NCBI RefSeq assembly: GCF_001513675.1
Contig: NZ_CP013859.1
Location: 63,081-127,080, forward strand
Length of the DNA: 64,000 nt
DNA from: Microbacterium sp. XT11
GTDB taxonomy: Bacteria; Actinomycetota; Actinomycetes; Actinomycetales; Microbacteriaceae
Direction of reading: 5' to 3'
The notes beneath the pieces were generated by a model. It was not told where the DNA came from. It worked only from the letters and a program-made list of their open reading frames with translations, and did no database searches. Shown here piece after piece: positions 7,850-16,955 of this stretch. A program made the translations under genes and the position numbers. The number at the start of each line of letters is the position of its first letter. The stretch's first letter is position 1.

Positions 7850-8988
7850 GCGAGAGCCTCGTCGAGATCGGCGATGAGGTCAGCGGCATCCTCGATGCCC
7901 ACCGACAGCCGCACGACGTTCTCCGGCACGGCCAGCGCCGTCCCGCGCACCGAGGCGTGCGTCATCTCGGACGGGTATCCGATGAGCGACTCCACTCCCC
8001 CGAGCGACTCCGCCAGCAGGAAGAGGGAGGTCGACTCCGCGAACCGTCGCGCGGCATCCGGCCCTGCGGCGAGCGCGAGCGACAGCATCCCGCCGAATCC
8101 GCGCATCTGCCGTGCGGCGATCTCGTGACCGGGGTGCGTGGCGAGCCCGGGGTAGAACACGCTCTCGAACTCGGACCGCGCCGCGGCCCACTCGGCGATC
8201 GCCTGCGCGTTCTCGGAATGCTGCCGCATCCGCACCGCCAGGGTCTTGATGCCGCGAGTGGTCAGCCACGCGTCCAGCGGAGCCGACACGGCACCGACGG
8301 CGAACTGCTGAAAGGCCACCTGCTCCGCGAAGCGGTCGTCGGCGAACACGACCGCACCGCCGAGGACGTCGGAGTGGCCGCCCAGATATTTGGTGGTCGA
8401 GTGCACCACGAGGTCGGCGCCCAGCGAGAGCGGCTGCTGCAGCGCGGGCGATGCGAAGGTGTTGTCGACGACGAGCACGGCTCCGGCCTCGTGCGCGACC
8501 TCGGCGAGAACCGTGATGTCGACGATCTTCAGCAGCGGATTGCTCGGCGTCTCGACCCAGACGATCCGGGTCTCCGGGCGCAGCGCTCCTCGCACGGCCT
8601 CGAGGTCCGACAGCTCGACGGTGGTCGTCTCGATGCCCCAGGGCGCGAGCACGCGCGTCAGCAGCCGGTAGGTGCCGCCGTAGACGTCGTTGCCCATGAG
8701 CACGTGGTCGCCGGGCTTCAGGATGCTCCGCAGCAGCGCGTCCTCAGCGGCGAGACCCGACGCGAACGAGAGGGCCTTCGCTCCTCCCTCCAGCGCCGCG
8801 AGCTGCACCTCGAGGGCGGAACGCGTGGGATTGCCCGAGCGGTTGTACTCGTAGCCTCCGCGGAGCCCCCCGACGCCGTCCTGCACGTGCGTCGACGACT
8901 GGTGGATCGGCGGGATGATCGAGCCCGTCATCGGGTCGGGGTCCTGACCGGCGTGGATGGCTCGGGTGGCGAAGGCGTGATCGGACAT
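7834..8988 (-). CDS. metB: Cystathionine gamma-synthase
   Basis: PLP enzyme of the Cys/Met metabolism family, 384 residues from the ATG at 8988 (MSDHAFATRAIHAG, the usual N-terminus). It condenses an activated homoserine ester with cysteine to cystathionine. YNRSGNPTR and VHSTTKYLGGHSD (PLP lysine at STTKY) are present, and FASGLAAEDA marks the phosphate site. Cystathionine gamma-lyase of the same family cannot be excluded from sequence alone. The C-terminal codons lie in an 18-bp tandem repeat. Confidence 0.88.
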   Translation of the reverse strand: MSDHAFATRAIHAGQDPDPMTGSIIPPIHQSSTHVQDGVGGLRGGYEYNRSGNPTRSALEVQLAALEGGAKALSFASGLAAEDALLRSILKPGDHVLMGNDVYGGTYRLLTRVLAPWGIETTTVELSDLEAVRGALRPETRIVWVETPSNPLLKIVDITVLAEVAHEAGAVLVVDNTFASPALQQPLSLGADLVVHSTTKYLGGHSDVLGGAVVFADDRFAEQVAFQQFAVGAVSAPLDAWLTTRGIKTLAVRMRQHSENAQAIAEWAAARSEFESVFYPGLATHPGHEIAARQMRGFGGMLSLALAAGPDAARRFAESTSLFLLAESLGGVESLIGYPSEMTHASVRGTALAVPENVVRLSVGIEDAADLIADLDEALARATA

Positions 8989-9086
8989 GTCTTTCAGACT
9001 ACGTCCGCGCCGACCCGTCGAGCCCAACGGTTACGCCCCGTGTACCGCACCGCGGAGGTCGCGGCGCGGCACACGGGGCGCGGGTG

Positions 9087-10061
9087 TCAGCCCTTCGTCG
9101 AGCCGGCCAGCAGGCCGCGGACGAAGTAGCGCTGCAGCGAGAAGAAGACGATCAGCGGGATGATGATCGACACGAAGGCACCAGCGGTGAGCAGGTACCA
9201 GTCGTTGCCCCTCGTTCCGGTGATCTCTGCCAACAGCTTCGTGATCGGAGCGGCCGGCCCGTCGGCGAACACGAGCGCGACGAGCAGGTCGTTCCAGACC
9301 CACAGGAACTGGAAGATCGCCACCGAAGCGATCGCCGGCATGGTCAGCGGCAGCACGACGCGGAAGAAGATCTGCCCGCGTGACGCGCCGTCGACCCGCG
9401 CAGCCTCGATGATCTCGCCGGGGATCTCCGACATGAAGTTGTGCAGCAGGTAGATCGCCAGCGGCAGCGCGAACATCGTGTGCGCGATCCACACCTGCGC
9501 GTACCCCTGCGAGGCGCCGAGCGGTGTCGTCACCTGGAGTCCGAACAGGTTGATCCCGCGTGAGAACGAGCTCAGCAGCGGCACGAGCGCCATCTGGATG
9601 GGCACGATCTGCAGCGCGAACACGAAGATGAACAGGGCGTTGCGTCCCTTGAAGTCGATCCATGCGAACGCGTAGGCGGCCATCGAGGCGATCATGAGCG
9701 GCACCAGGGTCGCGGGGATCGTGATGGCGATCGAGTTCACGAACGACTCGACGATCGTGAGCTGGGTCGTGCCCGACTGCAGCACCTGCACGTAGTTGTC
9801 GAACGTGACCTGCGGGTTGGTGAAGAACTCCCACCATCCGCTCGAGGAGATCTGGTCGCGCGGCCGGAACGACGAGATGAACAGCCCCAACGTCGGGATG
9901 GTCCACAGGAAGGCGATCACCACCGAGGCGATGGTCGCCCACGGGCGGGTCAGCTTCTTGCGCGCACGCCCTGCCGACGCTTCGAAGCGTCCGCCGGTCG
10001 TGATGGCCCGCGTGCTCTGGTCGGTCGCCGGCGTCGCCGCCGCACTGGTCGACGTGCTCAT
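9087..10061 (-). CDS. Sugar ABC transporter permease (MalG-like)
   Basis: Second inner-membrane permease of a CUT1 carbohydrate importer, 324 residues. A 40-residue Ser/Thr/Ala-rich cytoplasmic N-terminus precedes six hydrophobic segments. The EAA loop for ATPase docking is EIIEAARVDGASRGQIFFRVVLP split as EAARVDGA with G at position 7 and the conserved LP. The ATG at 10061 overlaps the upstream permease stop (ATGA). No ATPase gene is present in the operon; as in many actinobacteria a shared MsiK-type ATPase is likely. Confidence 0.92.
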   Translation of the reverse strand: MSTSTSAAATPATDQSTRAITTGGRFEASAGRARKKLTRPWATIASVVIAFLWTIPTLGLFISSFRPRDQISSSGWWEFFTNPQVTFDNYVQVLQSGTTQLTIVESFVNSIAITIPATLVPLMIASMAAYAFAWIDFKGRNALFIFVFALQIVPIQMALVPLLSSFSRGINLFGLQVTTPLGASQGYAQVWIAHTMFALPLAIYLLHNFMSEIPGEIIEAARVDGASRGQIFFRVVLPLTMPAIASVAIFQFLWVWNDLLVALVFADGPAAPITKLLAEITGTRGNDWYLLTAGAFVSIIIPLIVFFSLQRYFVRGLLAGSTKG

Positions 10062-11197
10062 CGCACCTCCCGCTGCTTCTTGATCTGGCGCGCGTTGTAG
10101 ATCACGATCGGCAGCACCAGGATGAACAGGATGACCGACAGCGCAGCGCTGCGCCCGGCCTCGAACTTCGAGAACTGCGTGTACATCTCGTTCGCCAGCA
10201 CCGACGTGCCGTAGTTTCCGGCCGTCATCGTGCGAACGATGTCGAAGACCTTCAGCGAGGCGATGGAGATGGTCGTGAGCACGACGATCAGCGCGGGCCG
10301 GATCGACGGCACCGTCACCGACCAGAAGCGCTCCCACGCGTTGGCGCCGTCGAGCTCGGCGGCCTCCAGCAGCTCGGCCGGCACGCCCTTGATGGATGCC
10401 GAGAGCACCACCATCGCGAAACCGGTCTGCACCCAGATGAGCACGACGATGAGGAACAGGTTGTTCCACGGCCCGTTGAGGAGCCACTGCTGCGGCGTCC
10501 CGCCGAACCAGACGAGGATCTGGTTGAGCAGACCGATCTGCTTGAACTCCGGGCCGCGGTACTCGTACATGAACCGCCAGATGATGCCGGCGCCGACGAA
10601 CGAGATCGCCATCGGCATGAACACGAGGACCTTGTAGATCTTCTCGCCGCGGGTGCGGTCGATGAACACGGCGTAGGCGAGGCCGACGAGCGTGGACACA
10701 GTCGGCACGATGAGCACCCAGATGATCGAGTTGATCACCGAGGTGATGCCGTCAGACTGGGTGAAGATCCACGTGTAGTTCGCCAGCCCCACGAACTCCT
10801 TGCCGGAGGAGTTCCAGAACGACGAGTACATGGTCTGGACCGACGGCAGGACGAGTCCGACGAGCAGCAGCAGCATGGCCGGTGCCATGAACGCGACCAG
10901 CTGGATGAGGTAGCCGGCGCCGTCGCGGGAGCGGTAGTCGAGGAAGAAGAACAGCGCGCCCACGAGGACGGCCACTCCCATCGCCCAGTAGTAGGAGTTG
11001 AAGAACCACATCACGGCGAGCGGGATGAGCAGGCACATCGCGAGCCGGATGAACGTGTACGGCGTCCCCTTGCGTGGAGCGATGTCCACGAGGAGCAGGA
11101 TGACGGCCACCACCACCGCGAATGCGATGACGACGGCGACGGCCTGCAGGACCGGCGGGAGCATGCCGATCCATCGGAAGAAGTTTGTCGCGGTCAC
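10058..11197 (-). CDS. Sugar ABC transporter permease (MalF-like)
   Basis: First permease of the CUT1 importer, 379 residues from the GTG at 11197, chosen for AAGGGG 8 bp upstream. It has about eight hydrophobic segments and an EAA loop reading LLEAAELDGANAWERF. Extra N-terminal helices relative to MalG are normal for MalF-type subunits. It lies between the binding protein and the second permease and should be co-transcribed with both. Confidence 0.92.
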   Translation of the reverse strand: MTATNFFRWIGMLPPVLQAVAVVIAFAVVVAVILLLVDIAPRKGTPYTFIRLAMCLLIPLAVMWFFNSYYWAMGVAVLVGALFFFLDYRSRDGAGYLIQLVAFMAPAMLLLLVGLVLPSVQTMYSSFWNSSGKEFVGLANYTWIFTQSDGITSVINSIIWVLIVPTVSTLVGLAYAVFIDRTRGEKIYKVLVFMPMAISFVGAGIIWRFMYEYRGPEFKQIGLLNQILVWFGGTPQQWLLNGPWNNLFLIVVLIWVQTGFAMVVLSASIKGVPAELLEAAELDGANAWERFWSVTVPSIRPALIVVLTTISIASLKVFDIVRTMTAGNYGTSVLANEMYTQFSKFEAGRSAALSVILFILVLPIVIYNARQIKKQREVR

Positions 11198-11296
11198 GGA
11201 ATCCCCTTCATGACGCAGAGCGGATCGGAGGTTCACGCGACGATGCGCGAACCAGGGAGAGGGAGGGCCGCCCCGCGGGCGGCCCTCCCGGATCGA

Positions 11297-12616
11297 TCAG
11301 CTCGAGGGCCAGCCGGTCTCGATCTGCGAGAGCACCTCGTCGGTCGAGGTGCCGTTCACCCAGGCGACCATGCCCTTCCAGAAGGTGCCGGCACCGACCG
11401 CGCCGGGCATCAGGTCGCTGCCGTCGAACCGGAACGTGGTGTCCGGGTCCTGCAGGATCTTGATGGTCTCCTGAAGGATCGGGTCCTTCGCGTTCTCGGG
11501 GTCGAGGCCGTTGTTGGCGCTCGTCACGCCGCCGAGGCTGACGCGGCTGTTGGCCCACTCGGGGCTGGACAGGTACTCGAGCACCTTCTGCGTCGCCTCG
11601 TCGTCGCTGAACGCGCCGACGATCTCGCCACCGCCGGTGACGGTGGTCTCGCCGGCGGTCTCACCGGGGAGCATGAACGCCCACACGTCGCCGTCCTCGG
11701 CGATCTTCGTACCCTCGGGGAAGAAGCCGGAGAGGAACGAGGCCTGGTGCGTCAGTGCGCACTCGCCGGAGGCGACCTTGGGCGCGACGTCGCCGAAGGC
11801 GGTGGAGTTGATCGACCGCACGTCACCGAAGCCGGCGTTGACGTAGCTCGGGTTCAGCAGCAGCTCCCCCACGGAGTCGAACGCCTGCTTGATCTCGGGG
11901 TCGGTGAACTTCACGTCGCCGGCGACCCAGTTGTCGTAGACGTCGGTGCCCGACTGACGCAGCACGTAGTCCTCGATCCAGTCGGTGCCGGGCCATCCGG
12001 TGGCGGTGCCCGACTCGAAGCCGGCGCACCACGGCGCGGTGCCGGTCTTGGACTGGATGGTGGCGGTGAGCGCCGTGAGCTCGTCGAGCGTCTGCGGGAC
12101 CTCGACGCCCCACTCGGCGAACTTCGCCGGCGAGTACCAGATCCAGCCCTTGACGCTCGCCATCAGCGGAGCGCCGTAGAACGTGCCGTCGACGGTGCCG
12201 TACTTCACCCAGTCCTCGGTCCAGTACTCGTTCGCGTTCTTCTCCACCGCTTCCGGAGCGGGCTTGAGGAAGTCGCGCGACGCGAAGTCGGCGAGCAGGC
12301 CGGGCTGCGGGAAGATCGCGATGTCGGGCGGGTTGCCGCCCTGTGCGCGGGTGCCGAGCTGCGTCTCGAAGTCCTGGCTGCCCTCGTACTTGATGGTGAT
12401 GTCGTTCTCCTCGGCCCAGTCGGCCCAGGACTCCTGCAGGAGCTTCGCCTCGTCGTCGACGATCGTGCCGTAGATGGTCACGGTGTTGTCATCGCTGGAG
12501 CCGCCGCCACCACCTCCGCTCGGTGCGCCTGGAGCCCCGCAACCTGCGAGGGCAACGCCCGCGACCCCCAGCAGGGCGAGCGGGACGAGTCGCCGGGAAC
12601 GCTGTGACAGACCCAT
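11297..12616 (-). CDS. Sugar ABC transporter substrate-binding lipoprotein
   Basis: Extracellular solute-binding lipoprotein of 439 residues. The signal peptide ends in the lipobox LAGC (about residue 25) and is followed by a Gly/Ser linker. The rest has the family pattern of MalE-like proteins (NPPDIAIFPQPGLL, GWPGTDWIEDYVL). ATG at 12616 with AGGAG 7 bp before. It is the first gene of the importer operon. The sugar is unknown; a glucoside, given the neighbouring LacI-type regulator, is a guess only. Confidence 0.92.
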   Translation of the reverse strand: MGLSQRSRRLVPLALLGVAGVALAGCGAPGAPSGGGGGGSSDDNTVTIYGTIVDDEAKLLQESWADWAEENDITIKYEGSQDFETQLGTRAQGGNPPDIAIFPQPGLLADFASRDFLKPAPEAVEKNANEYWTEDWVKYGTVDGTFYGAPLMASVKGWIWYSPAKFAEWGVEVPQTLDELTALTATIQSKTGTAPWCAGFESGTATGWPGTDWIEDYVLRQSGTDVYDNWVAGDVKFTDPEIKQAFDSVGELLLNPSYVNAGFGDVRSINSTAFGDVAPKVASGECALTHQASFLSGFFPEGTKIAEDGDVWAFMLPGETAGETTVTGGGEIVGAFSDDEATQKVLEYLSSPEWANSRVSLGGVTSANNGLDPENAKDPILQETIKILQDPDTTFRFDGSDLMPGAVGAGTFWKGMVAWVNGTSTDEVLSQIETGWPSS

Positions 12617-12678
12617 GTGGTTTCTCCTCTTCGAGTAACGCTCCCGATCTCGAACAACGCCCCTCAGCGACGTGATCG

Positions 12679-12690
12679 GGAACCGATTCC
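12679..12690. promoter_or_regulatory. LacI-family operator, copy 1
   Basis: GGAACCGATTCC, near-palindromic with a central CG, 63 bp upstream of the binding-protein start. It matches the second site at 12803 in 11 of 12 positions. Central-CG palindromes are the hallmark of LacI operators. Confidence 0.7.
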
Positions 12691-12802
12691 AGGCCAACCT
12701 ACCTGCGCTGATCCGCCCCGCACAATGGGGAACGGTCACAAGCTCACAACCTTTGCCCACGAAATCCGACTTCTCATGGGAGCGCTCCCTCGACGACAGT
12801 GT

Positions 12803-12814
12803 GGAACCGGTTCC
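12803..12814. promoter_or_regulatory. LacI-family operator, copy 2
   Basis: Perfect palindrome GGAACCGGTTCC about 100 bp upstream of the lacI-type gene. The pair, 124 bp centre to centre, could support looping and control both divergent transcripts. The 300-bp gap holds nothing else I can identify. Confidence 0.75.
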
Positions 12815-12916
12815 TTTCCCGCATCCGAACGACTACGCTGAGCGACGCGCCACGCGGCATGCATCATGCGGCATGCGGCAGCGGCGGGGCGCACGGCACG
12901 CGGTCGAGGAGGACTC

Positions 12917-13927
12917 ATGAGCACGATCGCCGACGTCGCAGCACGCGCCGGCGTGTCCAAGGCGACGGCCAGCCGAGCCCTGAGCGGGCGGGGCTACGTC
13001 TCGGACGAGACCCGGCGCAAGGTCGCGGATGCCGCGGCAGAGCTCGCCTACGTCGCGCACCCGTCCGCCACGAGCCTCGCGACCGGACGCACGCGCACCG
13101 TCGGTGTCATCATGCCCCCGGTCGACCGGTGGTTCTTCTCGGAGCTGCTCGCGGGGATCCAGGAGGCCCTGTTCGCCCTCGACTACGAGCTGGCGCTGTA
13201 CGGCATCCGCGAGGGCACCGCGACGCGCGAACGCCTCTTCGAAGCGGTGCTCCCCCAGCGGCGGTTCGACGGCATCATCGCGGTCGGCATCCAGCCGAGC
13301 GCACGCGAACTCGAGCGGCTGCACCGCTCGGAGCGCCCGCTGGTCAGCATCGGGCCCTACAGCGAGGGCTCGAGCGCCGTGTCGATCGACGACGCCGCGG
13401 CGGCGCGCATCGCGACAGAGCACCTCATCGAGCTGGGGCACACCGATATCGCCTTCATCGGCGGGTCGGGGGACACCGGCGAGCTGAGATTCGGAGACGC
13501 GCGGCGGGTCGACGGGTACCTGGAGGCGCTCCGAGCCGCGCACCCGCCGGGGACTCCGCGCATCGCCGACGCCTCGCCGACGATGCCGGGCGGCTACGAT
13601 GCCGCGGTCGAGCTCCTCGGCGACCGGCGCAACCGCCCGACCGCGATCGTCGGCGTGTGCGACGAAGCGGCGATCGGGGCGACGATCGCCGCACGCAGAC
13701 TGGGCATCGCCGTGCCGACAGAGCTCAGCATCGTCGGAATCGACGACCATCAGCACGCGTCGATGTTCTCCCTGACGACCATCCGCCAGTCGCCGCATGA
13801 GCAGGGTCACGAGGCCGTGCGGCTCCTGCGGCAGCGGATCGAGCATCCGGATGCGCCGATCGAGCGCGTGGTGGCGGCATCCGCCCTCGTCGTGCGCAAC
13901 TCGACAGCGCCCCCGCGCGCGGTGTGA
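12917..13927 (+). CDS. LacI-family transcriptional regulator of the adjacent sugar importer
   Basis: A 336-residue repressor. The N-terminal helix-turn-helix and hinge are textbook: STIADVAARAGVSKATASRAL and SGRGYVSDETRRKV. The periplasmic-binding-protein-like effector domain follows (VGVIMPPVDRWFFSELLAGI, SIVGIDDHQHASMFSLTTI). ATG at 12917 with GAGGAGGA upstream; the longer reading frame from 12866 lacks one. It is divergent from the sugar ABC operon with two matching operator palindromes between them, so it probably represses the importer and itself until a sugar binds. Confidence 0.92.
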   Translation: MSTIADVAARAGVSKATASRALSGRGYVSDETRRKVADAAAELAYVAHPSATSLATGRTRTVGVIMPPVDRWFFSELLAGIQEALFALDYELALYGIREGTATRERLFEAVLPQRRFDGIIAVGIQPSARELERLHRSERPLVSIGPYSEGSSAVSIDDAAAARIATEHLIELGHTDIAFIGGSGDTGELRFGDARRVDGYLEALRAAHPPGTPRIADASPTMPGGYDAAVELLGDRRNRPTAIVGVCDEAAIGATIAARRLGIAVPTELSIVGIDDHQHASMFSLTTIRQSPHEQGHEAVRLLRQRIEHPDAPIERVVAASALVVRNSTAPPRAV

Positions 13928-13987
13928 CGTCCTGCCGGGGTGGGGCGCGCGTGCGGTCGCGCGCCTGCGAGGGCACCCGGGAACGCA

Positions 13988-14018
13988 CGAAGGCCCCGGG
14001 ATGCACCCGAGGCCTTCG
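13988..14018 (-). terminator. Terminator of rplJ-rplL
   Basis: CGAAGGCCTCGGG / CCCGGGGCCTTCG on the minus strand, a 13-bp stem with one mismatch, 19 bp past the rplL stop. It may also stop lacI transcription from the other side. Confidence 0.7.
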
Positions 14019-14036
14019 CAGCGTGAGACGCGGTGA

Positions 14037-14420
14037 TTACTTGAGGGTAACCGTGGCGCCTGCCTCTTCGAGAGCGGCCTTGGCCTTCTCGGCGGTCTCC
14101 TTGTTCGCGCCCTCGAGCACGGCCTTGGGAGCACCGTCGACGACGGCCTTCGCCTCGCCGAGGCCGAGCGAGGTGAGCTCGCGGACAGCCTTGATGACCT
14201 GGATCTTCTTGTCGCCGGCAGCCTCGAGGATGACGTCGAACGAGTCCTTCTCCTCCTCGGCAGCGGCCTCGCCGGCGCCGCCGGCGGCACCTGCGACGGC
14301 GACGGGGGCAGCAGCGGTGACCTCGAACTTCTCCTCGAACGCCTTCACGAAGTCGTTGAGCTCGATGAGGGTCAGGCCAGCGAACTGCTCGAGCAGCTCC
14401 TCGGTGGTGAGCTTCGCCAT
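14037..14420 (-). CDS. rplL: 50S ribosomal protein L7/L12
   Basis: A 127-residue stalk protein with the usual three parts: N-terminal dimerisation helices ([18 protein letters not shown]), an Ala/Gly hinge (about residues 40-55) and the C-terminal factor-binding domain ([20 protein letters not shown], ending [10 protein letters not shown]). AGGAG precedes the ATG. It is present in multiple copies on L10 and recruits translation GTPases. It follows rplJ by 48 bp. Confidence 0.99.
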   Translation of the reverse strand: MAKLTTEELLEQFAGLTLIELNDFVKAFEEKFEVTAAAPVAVAGAAGGAGEAAAEEEKDSFDVILEAAGDKKIQVIKAVRELTSLGLGEAKAVVDGAPKAVLEGANKETAEKAKAALEEAGATVTLK

Positions 14421-14468
14421 GATGTTTCTCCTAATAGATGGGGTTTGTGGATCGAGAACGCCGGTCGC

Positions 14469-14957
14469 TCACGCGGCCTCTGCGGTCTCCAGCTTTTCGC
14501 GAAGCGCGTCGATGGTCGCGGCAGCCTTGCCCATCGTCGCCTTCATCATGCCCGCCGCCTTCGCCAGCAGAACCTCGCGGCTCTCGAGGGAGGCGTACTT
14601 GTTGACCTCGTCGGCCGAGAGCGCATTGCCCTCGAAGATGCCGGCCTTGATCACGAGAAGCGGGTTGGCCTTGGCGAAGTCACGCAGAGCCTTGGCGGTG
14701 GCGACGAAGTCACCGTGCACGAACGCGACGGCCGACGGACCCTTGAGCTCGTCGTCCAGCGCGGTGATGCCTGCCTTGTTGGCGGCGATCTTGGTCAGCG
14801 TGTTCTTCACCACGGCGTACTCAGCGTCCTGACGGATGCTGTTGCGCAGCTCCTTGAGCTGGGCAACCGTCAGACCGCGGTACTCGGTCAGCAGAACGGC
14901 GGACGAGTTCTCGAATGACTTCGTGAGCTCGGCGACCGATGCATCCTTCTGCGCCAT
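14469..14957 (-). CDS. rplJ: 50S ribosomal protein L10
   Basis: A 162-residue protein that anchors L7/L12 dimers to the ribosome. The start at 14957 ([15 protein letters not shown]) has AAGGAG 5 bp upstream and fits the family N-terminus. [16 protein letters not shown] and KNTLTKIAA are characteristic. The C-terminal helix, where L7/L12 binds, is Ala-rich. The gene has a structured 5' leader. Confidence 0.98.
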   Translation of the reverse strand: MAQKDASVAELTKSFENSSAVLLTEYRGLTVAQLKELRNSIRQDAEYAVVKNTLTKIAANKAGITALDDELKGPSAVAFVHGDFVATAKALRDFAKANPLLVIKAGIFEGNALSADEVNKYASLESREVLLAKAAGMMKATMGKAAATIDALREKLETAEAA

Positions 14958-15187
14958 GGTCACTCCTTGGTGTGTACGGGATGCCCCACGACGGTGGAGC
15001 ACCGGCCTCGACCCCTGCCCCTGACATGAAGAAAGCTCCGGCGCAAGCGCACGGAGCTCGGAGAAGTTCGTGTCACCTGCGCGGGCCCCTGCACTGCAGA
15101 GCTTCGATCATCCTGCGCCGGAGCACACGACGATGACCAGCGGTCTTCGGTTGCTCCCACTCTAAGGCATCCCGGGCCGCCACCCAA
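14958..15187 (-). promoter_or_regulatory. Promoter and L10 leader of rplJ-rplL with attenuator hairpin
   Basis: On the minus strand a promoter TTGGGT-N17-TAGAGT occupies 15187-15159. The nearly 200-nt transcribed leader contains AAGACCGCTGGTC and GGCGCAGGATGATCG segments typical of L10 leaders, where excess L10-L7/L12 binds. Near its end AGCTCCG / CGGAGCT (15034-15058) with inner GCGC pairs is followed by TTTCTTC, which is an intrinsic attenuator. Autoregulation by the L10 complex is established for this RNA family; identification here is by position and pattern. Confidence 0.75.
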
Positions 15188-15273
15188 ATCGAGCCGGCCC
15201 GCCGGGGTGGGGAGTTCTGCCCATCGCCGGGGAACAGGTTCAGCACATATCGTCGAGAGGTCGAATACACACC

Positions 15274-15690
15274 ACGATCATTGCCGGCGTGCTGGTCGGT
15301 ATCGACGCACTGCAGTGAGCCACCGGACGCGGCTCGTTCGAGGATTTCGCAATGGGTGCGTTGGGGATGGCGCTCGGCGGGGCCCTCGGCGGCCTCGCCA
15401 AGTCGGTTCTGGGTCCTGGTGGCTCCGTCGTGATCCCCTCGATTCAGCGGATGACGCCGGCGCTGGCCGGAGGCGGCACGACGGCAGGGTCGCTGGCAGT
15501 GGCCCTACAGCTCAATTTCCGCAACATGGTGTCGAACTCGTATTGGATGACGAACACGATCAAGGACGGATATGAGAACGGCACCAGCTTCGTCGACAGC
15601 CTCGCCGGGCCTTGGCAGAACCTTGCAGAGCGCGTCGGGAATACTGTTGATGGCAACGGTCCGCGCACAGACGAAGAGTTGAACTCATGA
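15274..15690 (+). pseudogene. Degenerate gene of a decayed module, with internal stop
   Basis: An open frame of 112 residues runs from the ATG at 15352 to 15690. In the same frame upstream, TTIIAGVLVGIDAL precedes a TGA at 15316, and GRGSFEDFAMGALGMALGG follows. The continuity of small, hydrophobic, Gly-rich sequence across the stop suggests a longer membrane or secreted protein broken by a nonsense codon. I cannot name the family. The stop at 15690 overlaps the next gene by ATGA, the coupling style of toxin-immunity loci in this window. Confidence 0.5.
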
Positions 15691-16287
15691 CCACAGGGAC
15701 GCACCGCGTATGGCAACGTCTGCCGCAGGGATGGATCGAGTTCACCGCCCATGGCGAGCGCTCCCCCGATGAATGGCTGGAATGGTACCTGTCCAGCAGT
15801 GAAGGGTGGATGTCTGATGAGGGGCGGGCCTCCATCACCGACGGTTTCCGGGCGGGAGTGACTGCATTCGCCGATTCCTCCCTCGCCTTCTCTCGATCGT
15901 TCTGGGTGAGCATCCGAGCATCGCCTTCCTGGGGACGCAGGTCGTTCCGGAGACAGGCGATGGCGCCTCCTCCTCGTTCCACCGACTGTTCCCCGTCACC
16001 TGATTCGGCAGCGAGAGCACCGCAGAGGCCTTCACCTCTCCGGATTCTCGCGTCGGCACCGTCACGCGCGGCACGCTGGACGTCGAGGGACGTTCCTGGC
16101 TGCTCGCATCGGTGAGATTCCGCTGCCTGACGGCCAGGGCACCGTTCTCGTGACCGGGATCGGCTCCGACCCGGAACAATCACTGGCGCTGTCGATGTCC
16201 GTGGCTTTCGCACTGATCACGACGCAGTACCTCGCGGACGGCGAGTCTCCCGACGAGATCCCGATGTTCCCGGCGTCGGCCGCCTGA
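15687..16287 (+). pseudogene. Frameshifted hypothetical gene
   Basis: Coding character can be followed through several frames. First come residues with GWIEFTAHGERSPDEW and ITDGFRAGVTAFADS. After about 15895 another frame gives VLGEHPSIAFLGTQVVPETGD, and from about 16100 a further frame gives GRIPLPDGQGTVLVTGIGSDPEQ through to FPASAA and a stop at 16287. At least two indels and one stop are needed to explain this, so it is a pseudogene. The original protein would have had about 195 residues, soluble, with no family I recognise. Its last stop overlaps the ATG of the membrane protein gene (TGATG). Confidence 0.6.
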
Positions 16288-16955
16288 TGGCATTCCGACT
16301 GATCAAGCCGGCATCCCGAGTCTGGCTGGACAGCGCAGGCTCGGCGGATGCCCTCGTCTCCGATGCCGACCGAGCAGTGACTGCACTGCGCCGCGACTAC
16401 GAGCGCTGGAGCCGACTGGGCGGCGGCATCCTCGCCTTCACCGTCACCGCGGCCGCGCTCTTCGTCGGCTCCGCGGCGTGGGCCTTCCTCTTCGGTCCGT
16501 GGCTGCGCGACACCGCGACGATCGCGACGGCGATCATCGCGCCGTTGGTCGCGGCAGCCGGGATCTTCGTGCTCTGGCGGTTGCATCGCTCGGGTCGACG
16601 GCTCGCCGGTGCTGCTGCCTGGTGGATGCGACTTCCTTATCGCACCGGCGCGCGTCCGCGCCCCGTCCGCGGATATGTCCTGGCGCGCACCATCTACCTC
16701 GAGCCGGCGCTGCTCGCACGCTCGTTGACGATGGGATGCGCGCTCCTGCTGCTCATTCTCGGTGTCGCAGGGTTCGTCCGCGGCCTGGTCGTCATGGAGC
16801 AGGAGCCGTCGGTGACGATCGCTCTGGCAACTCTGTCGGCGATCAGTGCCGCCTGCTTCTGCGGCCAACTCGGCGGCGTCGCACGGATCGGCGCCGGAGC
16901 ATCCGAGGCCGACCCGATCTGGGCGCGCACGCGCGATGCCTTCCGGGACCGATGA
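16287..16955 (+). CDS. Four-helix membrane protein, unknown family (copy 1)
   Basis: A 222-residue protein. An N-terminal segment with TALRRDYERWSRLGGG is followed by two hydrophobic hairpins. The helix pairs lie at about residues 48-100 and 145-205. Between them is a cytoplasmic part with RLHRSGRRL and LPYRTGARPRP. No catalytic motif is visible. It is coupled to the gene before it and, by ATGA, to a second copy after it. Confidence 0.7.
   Translation: MAFRLIKPASRVWLDSAGSADALVSDADRAVTALRRDYERWSRLGGGILAFTVTAAALFVGSAAWAFLFGPWLRDTATIATAIIAPLVAAAGIFVLWRLHRSGRRLAGAAAWWMRLPYRTGARPRPVRGYVLARTIYLEPALLARSLTMGCALLLLILGVAGFVRGLVVMEQEPSVTIALATLSAISAACFCGQLGGVARIGAGASEADPIWARTRDAFRDR

Noticed and set aside
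11297..12760. Upstream extension of the sugar-binding protein to 12760
   Set aside because: The 12616 start gives a perfect lipoprotein signal with AGGAG; the extension has neither and runs into the operator region.
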